The notes beneath the pieces were generated by a model, which was not told where the DNA came from, ran no database searches, and was given only the letters and a program-made list of their open reading frames with translations. A program made the position numbers and the translations under genes. A stretch of DNA of 64,000 nt from the NCBI RefSeq assembly GCF_003121405.1, contig NZ_QBUY01000005.1, positions 124,001 through 188,000 on the forward strand, read 5' to 3'. This document shows positions 1 to 8,610 of the stretch, piece by piece; position 1 is the first letter of the stretch; each line of letters opens with the position of its first letter. The DNA comes from Paraburkholderia sp. C35 (lineage in GTDB: Bacteria; Pseudomonadota; Gammaproteobacteria; Burkholderiales; Burkholderiaceae).

Positions 1-944
1 GGCGAAACGCATTTCGCAAGACCGGAAATGTAATAGACCAGTTCGGGCGCAAGCGATGCAAGACTGGGGAGTTCGCGCAACGCATCGTCGGAGTCATCGG
101 GCGAGTTGACGAGCGGCCAATAGTTATCGTCTTCGATAATGGGCAGGTTATGACGGCGCGCTACTTCAATCAATGCAATGCGCCGGTCCAGGGGCATCGT
201 AATCGTAGTGGGGTTATGAACGATCGGCGTGCAATAGAATGCTTTTGGCTTGTCGGACCGGCACACCGCATCGAGTGATTCAGGTATCGCGCCGTGCTCG
301 TCCATCTCGACGGCGGACAGGCGGATACCGAGTTCCTTTGCAAGCAGAATGCACCCGGGGTAGGTCAGCGCTTCGACACAAAGGGTGTCGCCGGTGCTTG
401 CCAGCATCAGGCAGACAGCAAGCAGCGCACCCTGTGCGCCAGGGCACACGAGCACGCGATCAGGCCCAAGCCCGTGCATACGCCTTGCAAGCCAGTTTGC
501 GCCCACCAGACGGTCTCTCATGGCTCCGCCAGGCACCTGATAGCGCATCAGCATGTCCATCCCGCGCTCGGCCAGCATGGCGGGTATGCCTTCCCAGATA
601 CGTTTTTCCAGTGCGGGATCGTCGAATGGCGGCGGCTGATTGATCAGCATGTCGATGCCAGACACGTTCGTCGGGACGGCAGGTGGACGATGTACTGCTT
701 TTACGTAGGTGCCGCGGCCCACGCGAGCCTCGAGCAGGCCGCGTCGCTGGGCCTCGGCGTAGCCCCTGCTAACCGTGGTGAAGTCGATGCCGAGAGATGC
801 GGCGAGTGCGCGTTGTGGAGGCAGTCTGTCGCCGACGCGGAGTTCGCCGTTGTTGATGCTTTCGGCGACGGCATTTGCGATTGCCAGATACGTAGGACCG
901 TTCCCATCTTCAAGGACGGGAGTCCAGCCAGATGTTCGCAACAT
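1..944 (-). CDS. MocR/GntR-type transcriptional regulator with aminotransferase-like domain (partial, C-terminus off window)
   Basis: Reading leftwards from ATG 944, the product begins with a GntR winged helix (about residues 12-75; motifs RLPPQRALAASLG and TTVSRGYAEA) and continues into a class-I aminotransferase fold, with the PLP-lysine region SGLAKCVSP at the window edge. This is the MocR/PdxR/EnuR architecture, in which the aminotransferase domain senses a PLP adduct or ligand instead of catalysing. GAGG lies 6 bases upstream of the start. It is transcribed divergently from the binding-protein/ectC genes, the usual place for a regulator of the neighbouring operon. MocR members such as EnuR respond to ectoine metabolites, so the nearby ectC is suggestive, but the ligand cannot be read from sequence. 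About a third of the protein is missing. Confidence 0.9.
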   Translation of the reverse strand, partial: MLRTSGWTPVLEDGNGPTYLAIANAVAESINNGELRVGDRLPPQRALAASLGIDFTTVSRGYAEAQRRGLLEARVGRGTYVKAVHRPPAVPTNVSGIDMLINQPPPFDDPALEKRIWEGIPAMLAERGMDMLMRYQVPGGAMRDRLVGANWLARRMHGLGPDRVLVCPGAQGALLAVCLMLASTGDTLCVEALTYPGCILLAKELGIRLSAVEMDEHGAIPESLDAVCRSDKPKAFYCTPIVHNPTTITMPLDRRIALIEVARRHNLPIIEDDNYWPLVNSPDDSDDALRELPSLASLAPELVYYISGLAKCVS

Positions 945-973
945 TTCGCACCTCGCCCGGAGCAATCTGTTCT

Positions 974-1286
974 TATTGTATGCAACATTTTTGACATCTG
1001 CTCCGCTTTTGTGCGTGAGTGTCTGCATCCGCTTCGCTTGAAAAGATGAAGCGCTCTGAGCGGAATATGACGAATTTAATTGAAGCGATGCATACATCGA
1101 ACACTGATTGAAGCGATCAAAACATGTGAACAATAGCAAAAGGCTCTGAAATAGCGCCAAAGCGGGCGACAACCGCGCGAATGCAATGGAGAAAAATGTA
1201 TGCGCTTAATTGAATGATTGAATGCAGACAATTGGATTTTTCTAAGAAAATTGTTTGCATTTCGCGATGCTTGTTTCTATTGTATG
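974..1286. promoter_or_regulatory. Divergent intergenic region with two pairs of direct repeats (candidate MocR operator)
   Basis: Between the MocR-like gene and the binding-protein gene, ATTGAAGCGAT occurs twice in direct orientation (1079-1089 and 1107-1117, 28 bp apart), and TATTGTATG occurs at 974-982 and 1278-1286, one copy near each gene. MocR regulators commonly bind direct repeats. That these are operators is inference. No other gene is visible in 945-1365. Confidence 0.35.
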
Positions 1287-1365
1287 GATATGCGCGATGC
1301 AGCAAAACCTGTGCTTCTACACCGCGCCGTTGAACTAGGGGAGTCTTGTTCATCGGGAGCAGATC

Positions 1366-2529
1366 ATGAGCTGGTTCATGACCACGTCGCGGCACTTCAT
1401 CGGCGGAGCAGTGATCGCGTTGGGGGCGCTATCGTGTCAGGGCACGCAGGCAGAGGATGTGATTGTCGTTCGAATTGGATTTGCAGCACCGCTGACGGGT
1501 CCGTCTGCCGCCGACGGAAAAGAAATGGAAAACGCAGCGCGGTTCGCAATCGAAGATGCGAACGACCGGCATCCCAGGATAGCCGAACGTCCCGTTTCAT
1601 TCGAGTTGGTGCCGCTAGATGACCAGGCCGACCCACGGATTGCGAGTCAGGTCGCGCAGCGCTTTGCCGACATGTCGGTGGCTGGCGTAGTGGGGCATTT
1701 CAATTCCGGGTGCAGCATTGCCGCGTCGAACGTGTACGACGGCGCGCAGATTGCGGAGGTCAGTCCAAGTTCCACGAGCGCTGCCTATACGCTTCGAGGG
1801 AAACGGTCGTCGTTCAGAGTGGTCGGGCAGGACGCGGTTGCGGGCGCCGAGTTAGGGCGTTATATCGTCGAAGATCTTCAGGCGAGGCGTGTTGCAATCA
1901 TTGACGACAGAACGGATTTTGGTGCGGGACTCGCGGACCACGTGAGCGAGTTCATCAGCCAACGTCACGTCGCTATCGTTGCGCGCGAGTACGTGACGGA
2001 TAAGACCGTTGATTTCAGCGCCGTTTTGACCCGGATACGCTCGCAGAATGCCGACGTGGTTGTGTTCGGCGGTTTCGATGCGCAAGCCGGCCAGATCGTC
2101 AGACGGATGCGCAGTCTGGGCATGAATGCGACGCTCGCCGGTGAAGGATTCAACAACAACACCTTCCTGAACCTTGCGCACGGAGACGGTGAAGGCACGG
2201 TCACGATCCAGCCTGGATTGCCATCGGACAAAATGCCGGCAAAAGATTTCGCGTCGCGTTATGAGGCGCGATTCAAGGCAAAGATGGAAGGATTTCAAGG
2301 TCCCTACACCTACGATGCAACTTCGGTGATCGTGCAGGCCGTACTGACTGCCCAATCTGCCAAAGCCGCCGACGTACTGCAGGCGGTGCGAAAGACGAGC
2401 ATGAGTGGTTTGACGGGGCCGATTGCATTCGACAATAACGGTGACCTCGCTGCGGCGCCGTACACGGTGTATCGCCTGGCTGGCGACAGATGGATCGACG
2501 AGAAAGTGTTCGTCGCGCGTGGCAAGTAG
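1366..2529 (+). CDS. Branched-chain amino acid-type ABC transporter periplasmic binding protein
   Basis: The 387-aa product has an N-terminal export signal (hydrophobic stretch FIGGAVIALGALSCQ, cleavage probably near residue 30) followed by a Leu/Ile/Val-binding-protein fold. Characteristic LivJ/LivK-like segments are present: IGFAAPLTGPSAADGKEMENAARFA, the nucleotide-like turn VAIIDDRTDFGAGL and the C-terminal FDNNGDL. It should bind an amino acid or related polar compound in the periplasm and deliver it to a LivHMGF-type permease, but no permease or ATPase gene is nearby, so it is an orphan binding protein or works with a remote transporter. An in-frame ATG four codons later is an alternative start. 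It lies 64 bp upstream of ectC in the same direction, suggesting co-transcription. Confidence 0.88.
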   Translation: MSWFMTTSRHFIGGAVIALGALSCQGTQAEDVIVVRIGFAAPLTGPSAADGKEMENAARFAIEDANDRHPRIAERPVSFELVPLDDQADPRIASQVAQRFADMSVAGVVGHFNSGCSIAASNVYDGAQIAEVSPSSTSAAYTLRGKRSSFRVVGQDAVAGAELGRYIVEDLQARRVAIIDDRTDFGAGLADHVSEFISQRHVAIVAREYVTDKTVDFSAVLTRIRSQNADVVVFGGFDAQAGQIVRRMRSLGMNATLAGEGFNNNTFLNLAHGDGEGTVTIQPGLPSDKMPAKDFASRYEARFKAKMEGFQGPYTYDATSVIVQAVLTAQSAKAADVLQAVRKTSMSGLTGPIAFDNNGDLAAAPYTVYRLAGDRWIDEKVFVARGK

Positions 2530-2593
2530 GAATACGTTGCGTCGCCTTGCGTGAGCCAGCAACGAATGCGCGCAGTCGTGAGAGGAACATGAC

Positions 2594-3007
2594 ATGTTAG
2601 TACGTGATGTCGAGACGACCGTTGGAACACAGAGGCACGTTCGCGGGGAAGGCTGGGACAGCAAGCGATTGGTCGTGGCGGCCGACGGCGTAGGTTTTTC
2701 CCTCCACGATACGACAGTCGAAGAGGGCACACAGATGGAGCTGCAGTATCGGCACCATGTGGAGGCAAATTATTGCTTCGCTGGCGAAGGCGAGGTTGTA
2801 GACCTCACGAGCGGCGAGACGTTTCAGCTCGGACCCGGTAGCGTCTATGTCCTCGATAAGCATGACCGCCATCTCGTGCGTGCGATCAAAGGCGACCTTC
2901 GACTGGTCTGTGTATTCACGCCGGCCCTTGCGGGCGAAGAGACTCACACTGCAGAGGGTGGATACGAGCCAATACAGGGCGATCCCGATCCAGCTGCATC
3001 GGATTGA
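2594..3007 (+). CDS. ectC: L-ectoine synthase (orphan EctC)
   Basis: This 137-aa cupin matches EctC over its whole length. EctC cyclises N-gamma-acetyl-2,4-diaminobutyrate to the compatible solute ectoine in the cytoplasm. The iron ligands known from the family are all present (Glu57, Tyr85, His93), as are substrate-contact positions Trp21, Arg25, Thr40, Tyr52 and His55 and the late Cys/Phe/Glu/His set (106, 108, 116, 118). Position 38, usually Asn, is His here. GAGAGGAAC lies before ATG 2594. No ectA, ectB or ectD is visible, so this is an orphan. Such stand-alone EctC proteins are known in Pseudomonas syringae and may act on imported precursor or hydrolyse synthetic cyclic solutes. The neighbouring binding protein could be the importer, which is inference. 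Confidence 0.9.
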   Translation: MLVRDVETTVGTQRHVRGEGWDSKRLVVAADGVGFSLHDTTVEEGTQMELQYRHHVEANYCFAGEGEVVDLTSGETFQLGPGSVYVLDKHDRHLVRAIKGDLRLVCVFTPALAGEETHTAEGGYEPIQGDPDPAASD

Positions 3008-3057
3008 TACGATTTCGAACTTGTTTCGATCAGTGAGTATTTGAAGGAGTGCCTGTC

Positions 3058-3906
3058 GTGAACCCGACATTGCAAATCGACCATGTGGTCGTCGCGGTAC
3101 GGGATCTTGCCGAGGCGAGTCGCGCTTATCGTGCGCTGGGTTTTCATGTCATTGCTGGCGGAGAACACGGACATGCACCGACGCGAAACGCGTTGATTGT
3201 ATTGGGTGATGGATCGTTCATCGAGTTGATCGAGTGGACCGCGCATTCACCGGAAGACCGTTGGCAAAACATTCTGGAGACAGACGGTGAGGGTCTTGTA
3301 GATTTCGCTGTGAGCATGCGGGACCTTGCAGGCCTACTTGATCGTGCGCAAAGACACGACGTTCAGATGACCGGGCCTATTGGCGGGTCCAGAAGGACCG
3401 TCGAGGGTTTTGATTTGCAGTGGGAAGCTGGATGGCCAGCTTCAAGAGAACTTCCATTCGCTTGCTGCGACATCACGCCTCGCATCGCTCGAGTTCCTGA
3501 CGGTGATATCCGGTTGCATCCCAATGGCGTGACTGGCATGGATTCGATTTACGTCGCAGTTGTCGACGTTCCAGCGTCCCTTGTTCGATACCAACAACTC
3601 TTCGAACTCGAGGGCGTGCGCTGTTCGGAGGCGGACACAGTTGGTGTATGCATGGGAACGGTCGATTTCGAACAGACGCGTGTCGTTCTGGTAAGCGACG
3701 CAACGCTGGCGACGACAGAGATGGCTACGGGCGTGCGGAGCTATGTCGCGCGTAGGGGACAAAGTCCCTATGTTATTGTCTTGCGCTCACCCACGCAGCT
3801 AGATCCGATAAATTTAAATGTGGCCGATACGTGCGGAGTCGCCCTCCGCCTGTGCGCGGATAGAGAGCCGCCACTTAGCTGCCTGAATTTCACGCTGCAA
3901 TCCTAG
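3058..3906 (+). CDS. VOC/glyoxalase-like domain protein
   Basis: The product (282 aa) starts with the vicinal-oxygen-chelate pattern IDHVVVAVRDLAEASRAY and continues as the two-module glyoxalase-like fold seen in PF13468-type proteins (WEAGWPASRELPFACC, HPNGVTGMDSIYVAVVDV). Chemistry is unknown, since VOC proteins include dioxygenases, isomerases and binding proteins. I chose GTG 3058 because an AAGGAG Shine-Dalgarno at 3044-3049 sits 8 bases upstream. The upstream GTG at 3049 would overlap that site. It follows ectC by 50 bp and precedes an AraC regulator by 77 bp, so it probably belongs to the same operon. Confidence 0.8.
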   Translation: MNPTLQIDHVVVAVRDLAEASRAYRALGFHVIAGGEHGHAPTRNALIVLGDGSFIELIEWTAHSPEDRWQNILETDGEGLVDFAVSMRDLAGLLDRAQRHDVQMTGPIGGSRRTVEGFDLQWEAGWPASRELPFACCDITPRIARVPDGDIRLHPNGVTGMDSIYVAVVDVPASLVRYQQLFELEGVRCSEADTVGVCMGTVDFEQTRVVLVSDATLATTEMATGVRSYVARRGQSPYVIVLRSPTQLDPINLNVADTCGVALRLCADREPPLSCLNFTLQS

Positions 3907-3983
3907 TCGTGTGATTAGTATCCGTGTGAATTGAGGATAATTAAATCAGTAGTGCGTATTGGATTCGATTGAGAGGCAGTGCA

Positions 3984-4922
3984 ATGTATCCAGACATGTT
4001 TGCTTGCGAGGCTGGGGTCGGAAAGCCAGGAGATCCAGGTCACTCGCTCGAAGAAGAGGCGGATTGGCGAAAGTCTTCCCACATCCAGCTCACAGCGTCA
4101 CGCATTTCTATTGCGTTCTGGCGTGATGCTGCAGAACATGAGCGACAGTTGAGCGCGCCAGTGCTTGAAGAGCATTACATCATTGAAGTACTGCTGCGAA
4201 ACACTATCGTCGACTGCTTTCGAAATGGAAAGCGCATAACAAAGGGCACGGGAGGCTTTGGCGGAACACAAATCGCAGCACCGGGAGAAGAAATCCGTTG
4301 CAACTTCAAAAGACCAGTTGAAGCAATTCACGTATTTATACCGCGGTCAATTCTCGTCTCGACCTATGAGGAGTTGCAGCAATGCAGCTGCCCAGCCGAA
4401 TATCACCTGTCAGACCCAGGGTTCGCCCCGGATACTGTGATGGGCAAGCTGGGATGTACTTTGCTTGAAGCAACGAGCTTGCGAAGTCCATTTTCTGGCC
4501 TCTATTGCGAAAGCCTTGGCATGGCGATCCTCGCGCGGGCAATGGAGTTTCAGAACGAATTCTCAGACGATGGACTTCGTCAGGGGCTGGCTCCGTGGAG
4601 GTTGAAGCGCACAATTGAATACATCGAAGACAATCTCGGCGAGCAGATTAGCCTGACAGACCTCGCACAGCGCGCGGGCTTGAGCCGAATGCACTTTGCA
4701 GCGCAATTCAAGCTTGCGACGGGATTGAGCCCGCATGCGTATCTGACGGAAAAGCGACTGGCCTCTGCCAAATCGTTACTCGCGGAAGGTCGCTTGCCGA
4801 TCGTGCACATTGCTTATGCAGTGGGGTTTCATACGCAGGCGCATTTCACGACGGTGTTCCGCAAGGCGACGGGTTTGACACCCAAACGCTGGCGGGAACA
4901 GGCGTCGCGATCAAAGCGTTAA
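3984..4922 (+). CDS. AraC-family transcriptional regulator
   Basis: The C-terminal 100 residues carry the two helix-turn-helix motifs of AraC/XylS regulators (LTDLAQRAGLSRMHFAAQFK and IVHIAYAVGFHTQAHFTTVF, ending TGLTPKRWRE). The N-terminal 200 residues form a divergent sensing domain. ATG 3984 is preferred over an upstream TTG (3969) because GAGAGGCAG precedes it at normal spacing. It closes the binding protein-ectC-VOC gene run and may control it, together with or instead of the MocR protein. The effector is not predictable. Confidence 0.85.
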   Translation: MYPDMFACEAGVGKPGDPGHSLEEEADWRKSSHIQLTASRISIAFWRDAAEHERQLSAPVLEEHYIIEVLLRNTIVDCFRNGKRITKGTGGFGGTQIAAPGEEIRCNFKRPVEAIHVFIPRSILVSTYEELQQCSCPAEYHLSDPGFAPDTVMGKLGCTLLEATSLRSPFSGLYCESLGMAILARAMEFQNEFSDDGLRQGLAPWRLKRTIEYIEDNLGEQISLTDLAQRAGLSRMHFAAQFKLATGLSPHAYLTEKRLASAKSLLAEGRLPIVHIAYAVGFHTQAHFTTVFRKATGLTPKRWREQASRSKR

Positions 4923-5337
4923 CAGCCACAGTCGGGTTTTTGAAGAAACTGATAAAGCCGTGCACTGCAATGACAGTTTCATTAGAACATTAGCGTCACA
5001 AGAAATATTTAACTTTGCACCGCAATCTGAAACGGAGTATCTGGCTCGCAGGCTGATACATGGCGATGCATCGTTCTATGACGTAGGGTGAGGTCTGCGC
5101 AGAATTTCGGTGGATCGAAAGGAATGTGCTTAGTTCGCTCGCAGCGTTGGCGAGTTGTGCGAATGCTGCGCGAATACCCACGACCCAGGAAGATCCGCAG
5201 GCCATTGAACTTGCCGCTGGTAGAGACCTACGCTTTATTCGGCTGATGTGTGTTTCTCAGAGGTGAGACTGGTGAGAGCGGCAGGCATCGATTCAAGGCA
5301 CGCCCTCGACCACGAACCGGATATCGCAGGAGGCACG
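4923..5337. other. Intergenic, no gene seen
   Basis: About 415 bp between two AraC-type genes. No convincing ORF with a ribosome binding site, RNA or terminator was found. It should contain the promoter of the downstream regulator. Confidence 0.4.
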
Positions 5338-6240
5338 ATGCAATTGAATCAGGCGTACGGCGACGGCATTGCGAACAGGTTCCGGCTGAAGAGTGCCCCA
5401 TCTATCACGACCCACCTCCGCCCCGGTGCATTCTTCGCTGCGACGCATATGCTGTGTGGGGATGAGGGTATCGGGAAGACGCTCCCCATTCCGGCGCGTC
5501 CGGCCTACATAGTTTGCATCCTCTTCCAGCCGCTGGTTCACGAATTATGGTTGGCAGGGAAATCAATCCCCGTCGGACCTCTGCCGGCCGGAACGATCTC
5601 CGTGGTGAATCTGGAGCAGGAGCCCACGGGATACTACGGCGGAAGGCTCGATTCGCTGCAGATTTACTTTCCGAAAGAGAGCCTTGCAGCGATGGCTGAC
5701 GACGGAGACGCACCACTGGTCCACGACGTCGTGATCCCAAACGGAACGATGGACCCGGTCGCATATCAGCTGAGCCTGCTGATGCGTCCGGCACTCACGC
5801 ATCCGGAGCAAGCGAACCTGTTATTCCTGTCAGGTCTGATGGAGGCAATGTTCGCCCATCTATCGTGGCGGTATGGAAATATTTCCGCAAAACCCGTGGG
5901 TTTCAGGGGCGGCCTCTCACCGAGAGACCTCGCGCGAGCGAAAGAACTCATCGACCAGAATCTCTCCGGTGATGTCAGCCTGGCGCTGCTTGGAAAGGAG
6001 TGCGGCATGTCGCCCTATCATTTCGCCCGTGCCTTCAGGCAGTCGACGGGCGTGCCGCCGCATCGGTGGCTTCTGCTACGCAGGGTCGCACTGGCCAAAA
6101 TCATGCTGGAGCGGGGTGAGATGACTGCATCCGAGATTGCGTCAGCAACCGGATTCGCAGATCAGAGCCATTTCATTCGCGTGTTCTCGCAAATCGTCGG
6201 CACCACGCCTAAGGTCTGGAAGGCGGGTCGGAGACCCTGA
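5338..6240 (+). CDS. AraC-family transcriptional regulator
   Basis: The 300-aa product ends in a clear AraC double HTH (VSLALLGKECGMSPYHFARAFR and ASEIASATGFADQSHFIRVF, then TTPKVWKAG). The N-terminal half is a variable cupin-like sensing region with no recognisable ligand signature. The start at ATG 5338 is supported by a strong GCAGGAGG six bases upstream. An ORF extension to 5248 lacks such a site. It stands alone with no target operon evident. Confidence 0.85.
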   Translation: MQLNQAYGDGIANRFRLKSAPSITTHLRPGAFFAATHMLCGDEGIGKTLPIPARPAYIVCILFQPLVHELWLAGKSIPVGPLPAGTISVVNLEQEPTGYYGGRLDSLQIYFPKESLAAMADDGDAPLVHDVVIPNGTMDPVAYQLSLLMRPALTHPEQANLLFLSGLMEAMFAHLSWRYGNISAKPVGFRGGLSPRDLARAKELIDQNLSGDVSLALLGKECGMSPYHFARAFRQSTGVPPHRWLLLRRVALAKIMLERGEMTASEIASATGFADQSHFIRVFSQIVGTTPKVWKAGRRP

Positions 6241-6521
6241 CGATTGCCTCAGGCGTTACGATAAGAATGTCCAATATTGATGGGATTCTTCTATAGCGGA
6301 GCGGGTTCGCCTGGCAAAATACGACTCAAATGAAGAAGGTGCGTAGCAAGATGAAATACCACTGTGCGCGCGGTCGGAGTGTTTCCAGCGGGAAAGCCAG
6401 GAGGTCGTGAAAGTTTCCGCTTTAGTCGGGTGTTTGATACTTTGACCTATGCCGCGTGGTTTTATCGAGGGCCTTGTTTGCAGAGTTCCTAGTTCCGATG
6501 CGAGAGAATCAGGAGGCGAAA

Positions 6522-6812
6522 ATGAGGCGGCTGTTCAAGAGCAGCGGGGAAACAATAGATCTAAAGGGGCCATTTTCCGCACGCGAAATTGAGAAAATCC
6601 TTGAAAGCAATTCGCTGACGTTTGTGATGCTGCTCGATGACGAGCATATGATGGTCCTTCGTGATGAAGACAGTGATGGTCAACGTCCAATAAACGAACT
6701 GGCGACCATTATCTGTGATCTGCCACCTATGCCGAAGATGCAGCGTCCCGTCCGGGGAGATGCGCTGATTGTTCCCGCACGAGACATTGCACCTTACATC
6801 GATGTGATTTGA
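6522..6812 (+). CDS. Small hypothetical protein (96 aa)
   Basis: The start ATG 6522 follows a perfect AGGAGG at 6511-6516, which supports translation. The protein is acidic and soluble with no signal peptide or membrane segment (MRRLFKSSGETIDLKG at the start, PVRGDALIVPARDIAPYIDVI near the end). The pattern of a central LLDDEHMMVLRDE segment followed by a GDALIVP stretch loosely resembles small DUF3846-like proteins of plasmids and phages, but I cannot assign it. It stands alone between an AraC gene and a convergent AhpD-like gene. Confidence 0.55.
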   Translation: MRRLFKSSGETIDLKGPFSAREIEKILESNSLTFVMLLDDEHMMVLRDEDSDGQRPINELATIICDLPPMPKMQRPVRGDALIVPARDIAPYIDVI

Positions 6813-6864
6813 CTAGATCACGCTGCCAACGTGTCAAGTCTTGCACTCACGCGTTAGCGCGAAG

Positions 6865-7425
6865 TCACGATTTTGCCGGCTCCCACCGATAGTTGTTCAT
6901 CTGCGGATTCAACTCCGTGCCTGCGAGGTTGTTCGCAAAGTTGCACAGCGTGGCGAGGCTGACGCCCAGCACGACATCGAGAGCATTTCGATCGTCGAAG
7001 CCAGCCTCTCTGAAGGCTGCAAGTGCAGAATCTGACACTGCACCTCGCGATGCGATGATGTCTCGCGTCAATGACGCCACGGCATTCAAGCGGAGGTCTT
7101 CTATCGGCTCACCATGTCGAGCGGCCTGAACGATAGCGTCAGGTAATTGAGCCTTCTTGAGCGCAACGGCGGTGTGGCCCGCGACACAAAAGCCGCAACC
7201 ATGTATCGTCGCGGCGACGATCTGGATAATCTCTCGTTCTGCCAGCGACAACGAGCCCTTCGCGTTGATTTCTCCGAGGGTGAAATAAGCCGAAGTTGCC
7301 GCTGGCGAGTTGGCGAGCGTTGCGACGAGATTGGGAAGAAAGCCGTTGTTTGCCAGCGAACGTTCAAGAAAAGGACGACTGTCAGACGGGGCTGTATCTG
7401 CGGTGTGAAGCTGCAAGCGGCTCAT
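6865..7425 (-). CDS. Carboxymuconolactone decarboxylase/AhpD-family protein
   Basis: The 186-aa product has the AhpD/CMD signature CGFCVAGHTAVALKKA around residue 75: a CxxC pair plus the downstream His of the proton-relay motif, preceded by the conserved EREIIQIVAA. These proteins use the cysteine pair for peroxide reduction or belong to aromatic-lactone metabolism. ATG 7425 (MSRLQLH) is preferred because GGAGAG precedes it. The longer frame to 7632 runs into the neighbouring hydrolase gene. An alpha/beta hydrolase lies 109 bp upstream on the same strand, which would suit a small detoxification pair. Confidence 0.85.
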   Translation of the reverse strand: MSRLQLHTADTAPSDSRPFLERSLANNGFLPNLVATLANSPAATSAYFTLGEINAKGSLSLAEREIIQIVAATIHGCGFCVAGHTAVALKKAQLPDAIVQAARHGEPIEDLRLNAVASLTRDIIASRGAVSDSALAAFREAGFDDRNALDVVLGVSLATLCNFANNLAGTELNPQMNNYRWEPAKS

Positions 7426-7534
7426 TATGCTCTCCGGTAAGGTTGCCGGTATTGTCTGCTTCGCCAACCGGAAAACCAGTTCTATACAGCTCAAGTTTAT
7501 GCTCGAACGGCTCAAGTTTTCGCTGGGACAATCG

Positions 7535-8311
7535 TCACCAACTGGCTTTCGCTTGCAGAAATCGCTGCAGGCAGTCATTGAACCGGATTGGGTCCTCGAG
7601 ATAGGGCAAGTGACCGAGGCCTTCGAGGACATCGACCTGAACCGCGCGCAGCCTCGAAGCGAGATCTTCGGTGCAATAGGAAGGCACGAACTTGTCGAGC
7701 GAGCCGCGAATAATCTGGGCCTGACAGGAGACGTTCTTCAATTCATCGTTCTGGTCCCACCCGGCCATTTCTCGAAAGATTCGACGGATATGGATTGGGT
7801 CGCTCGCTGCGGCGGCTCGTCGAAAGCCTCGTTCGATCGCTGAGTCTTCCTGGACGTTCATTTCGCGAAGTAGAACCGTTGCCCAACTGTCTGCGTGGTC
7901 CTCCTGGAGGAGAAGGTCGTAGATCGCGATGCGCGTGCTCAGATCTCGTGGTGTGAGATTCACGAACGTGTTGATAGCGGTCACGCAGGCTACTGCATCG
8001 GGGCGTGCAGCAGCAACAGAGAGAGCCACGCGCGCACCCGTAGAGAGACCAACCAGCGCGTAGCGGGGCAGCTGTAACGCATCGAGCAACGCAATGACGA
8101 TAGCGGCGAAGCGCTGGAACGAAAGGTCACGTCCCGACGAAGCACCGTGACCAGGAAGGTCCGGGCAAATCACCCGATAGTCGCGCTGAAAATAGCGACG
8201 TTGATAAGCCCAGTTCGTTGACTGCCCGCCCAGTCCATGTATGAAAACGACGGGATTCAATCGACCTTCGTCGGAGAAAAAGATATCTGTGTTGGCGATT
8301 GTCGCGAGCAT
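7535..8311 (-). CDS. Alpha/beta hydrolase
   Basis: A 258-aa alpha/beta hydrolase with the oxyanion motif HGLGG (residues 25-29), nucleophile elbow GLSTG (Ser90), a late Asp in RGSLDKFVP and the catalytic His in GLGHLPYLEDP. The layout matches esterases and enol-lactonases of the PcaD/BioH kind, but the substrate is unknown. ATG 8311 is chosen because GAGG lies just upstream. A longer frame to 8446 would read antisense through a glutathione-transferase remnant. It sits in the same orientation as the AhpD-like gene. A beta-ketoadipate-like role for the pair is conceivable but unproven. Confidence 0.85.
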   Translation of the reverse strand: MLATIANTDIFFSDEGRLNPVVFIHGLGGQSTNWAYQRRYFQRDYRVICPDLPGHGASSGRDLSFQRFAAIVIALLDALQLPRYALVGLSTGARVALSVAAARPDAVACVTAINTFVNLTPRDLSTRIAIYDLLLQEDHADSWATVLLREMNVQEDSAIERGFRRAAAASDPIHIRRIFREMAGWDQNDELKNVSCQAQIIRGSLDKFVPSYCTEDLASRLRAVQVDVLEGLGHLPYLEDPIRFNDCLQRFLQAKASW

Positions 8312-8610
8312 CTTCAACCTCACTGGCGGAGGAAATTGGAGAAGCGGGACAGGCGGCAGCGACGAATGTTCGGAAATCGTTCGCTGGCCATCTCGCCTGG
8401 ATGGACGCCGTGCTAGCCGGGCGCCCATGGTTTGCCGGAGAAACATTTACGGCTGTCGACATCGTGATGAGCTTTCCGCTGGAGGATGCGCGTCAACGTG
8501 GCGGACTCGACAGGACATATGCCAATCTGAATGCATTTCTAACGCGCATTCACTCGCAACCGGCCTGACGCGCAGCGATTGAAGCTGTTGGTCCCTACGC
8601 GCTCGCGTGA
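8299..8610 (+). pseudogene. Glutathione S-transferase remnant (C-terminal part only)
   Basis: This plus-strand frame encodes only the C-terminal helical domain of a GST: HLAWMDAVLAGRPWFAGETFTAVDIVMSFPLE is the family's conserved helix-6 N-capping region. There is no N-terminal thioredoxin-fold domain upstream. A TGA at 8566-8568 interrupts the frame, and after it the typical GST end RAAIEAVGPYALA continues in the same frame to the stop at 8608. The fragment overlaps the 5' end of the opposite-strand hydrolase by a few bases, as if a deletion joined the two. It is a 5'-truncated pseudogene with an additional nonsense codon. Confidence 0.8.
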
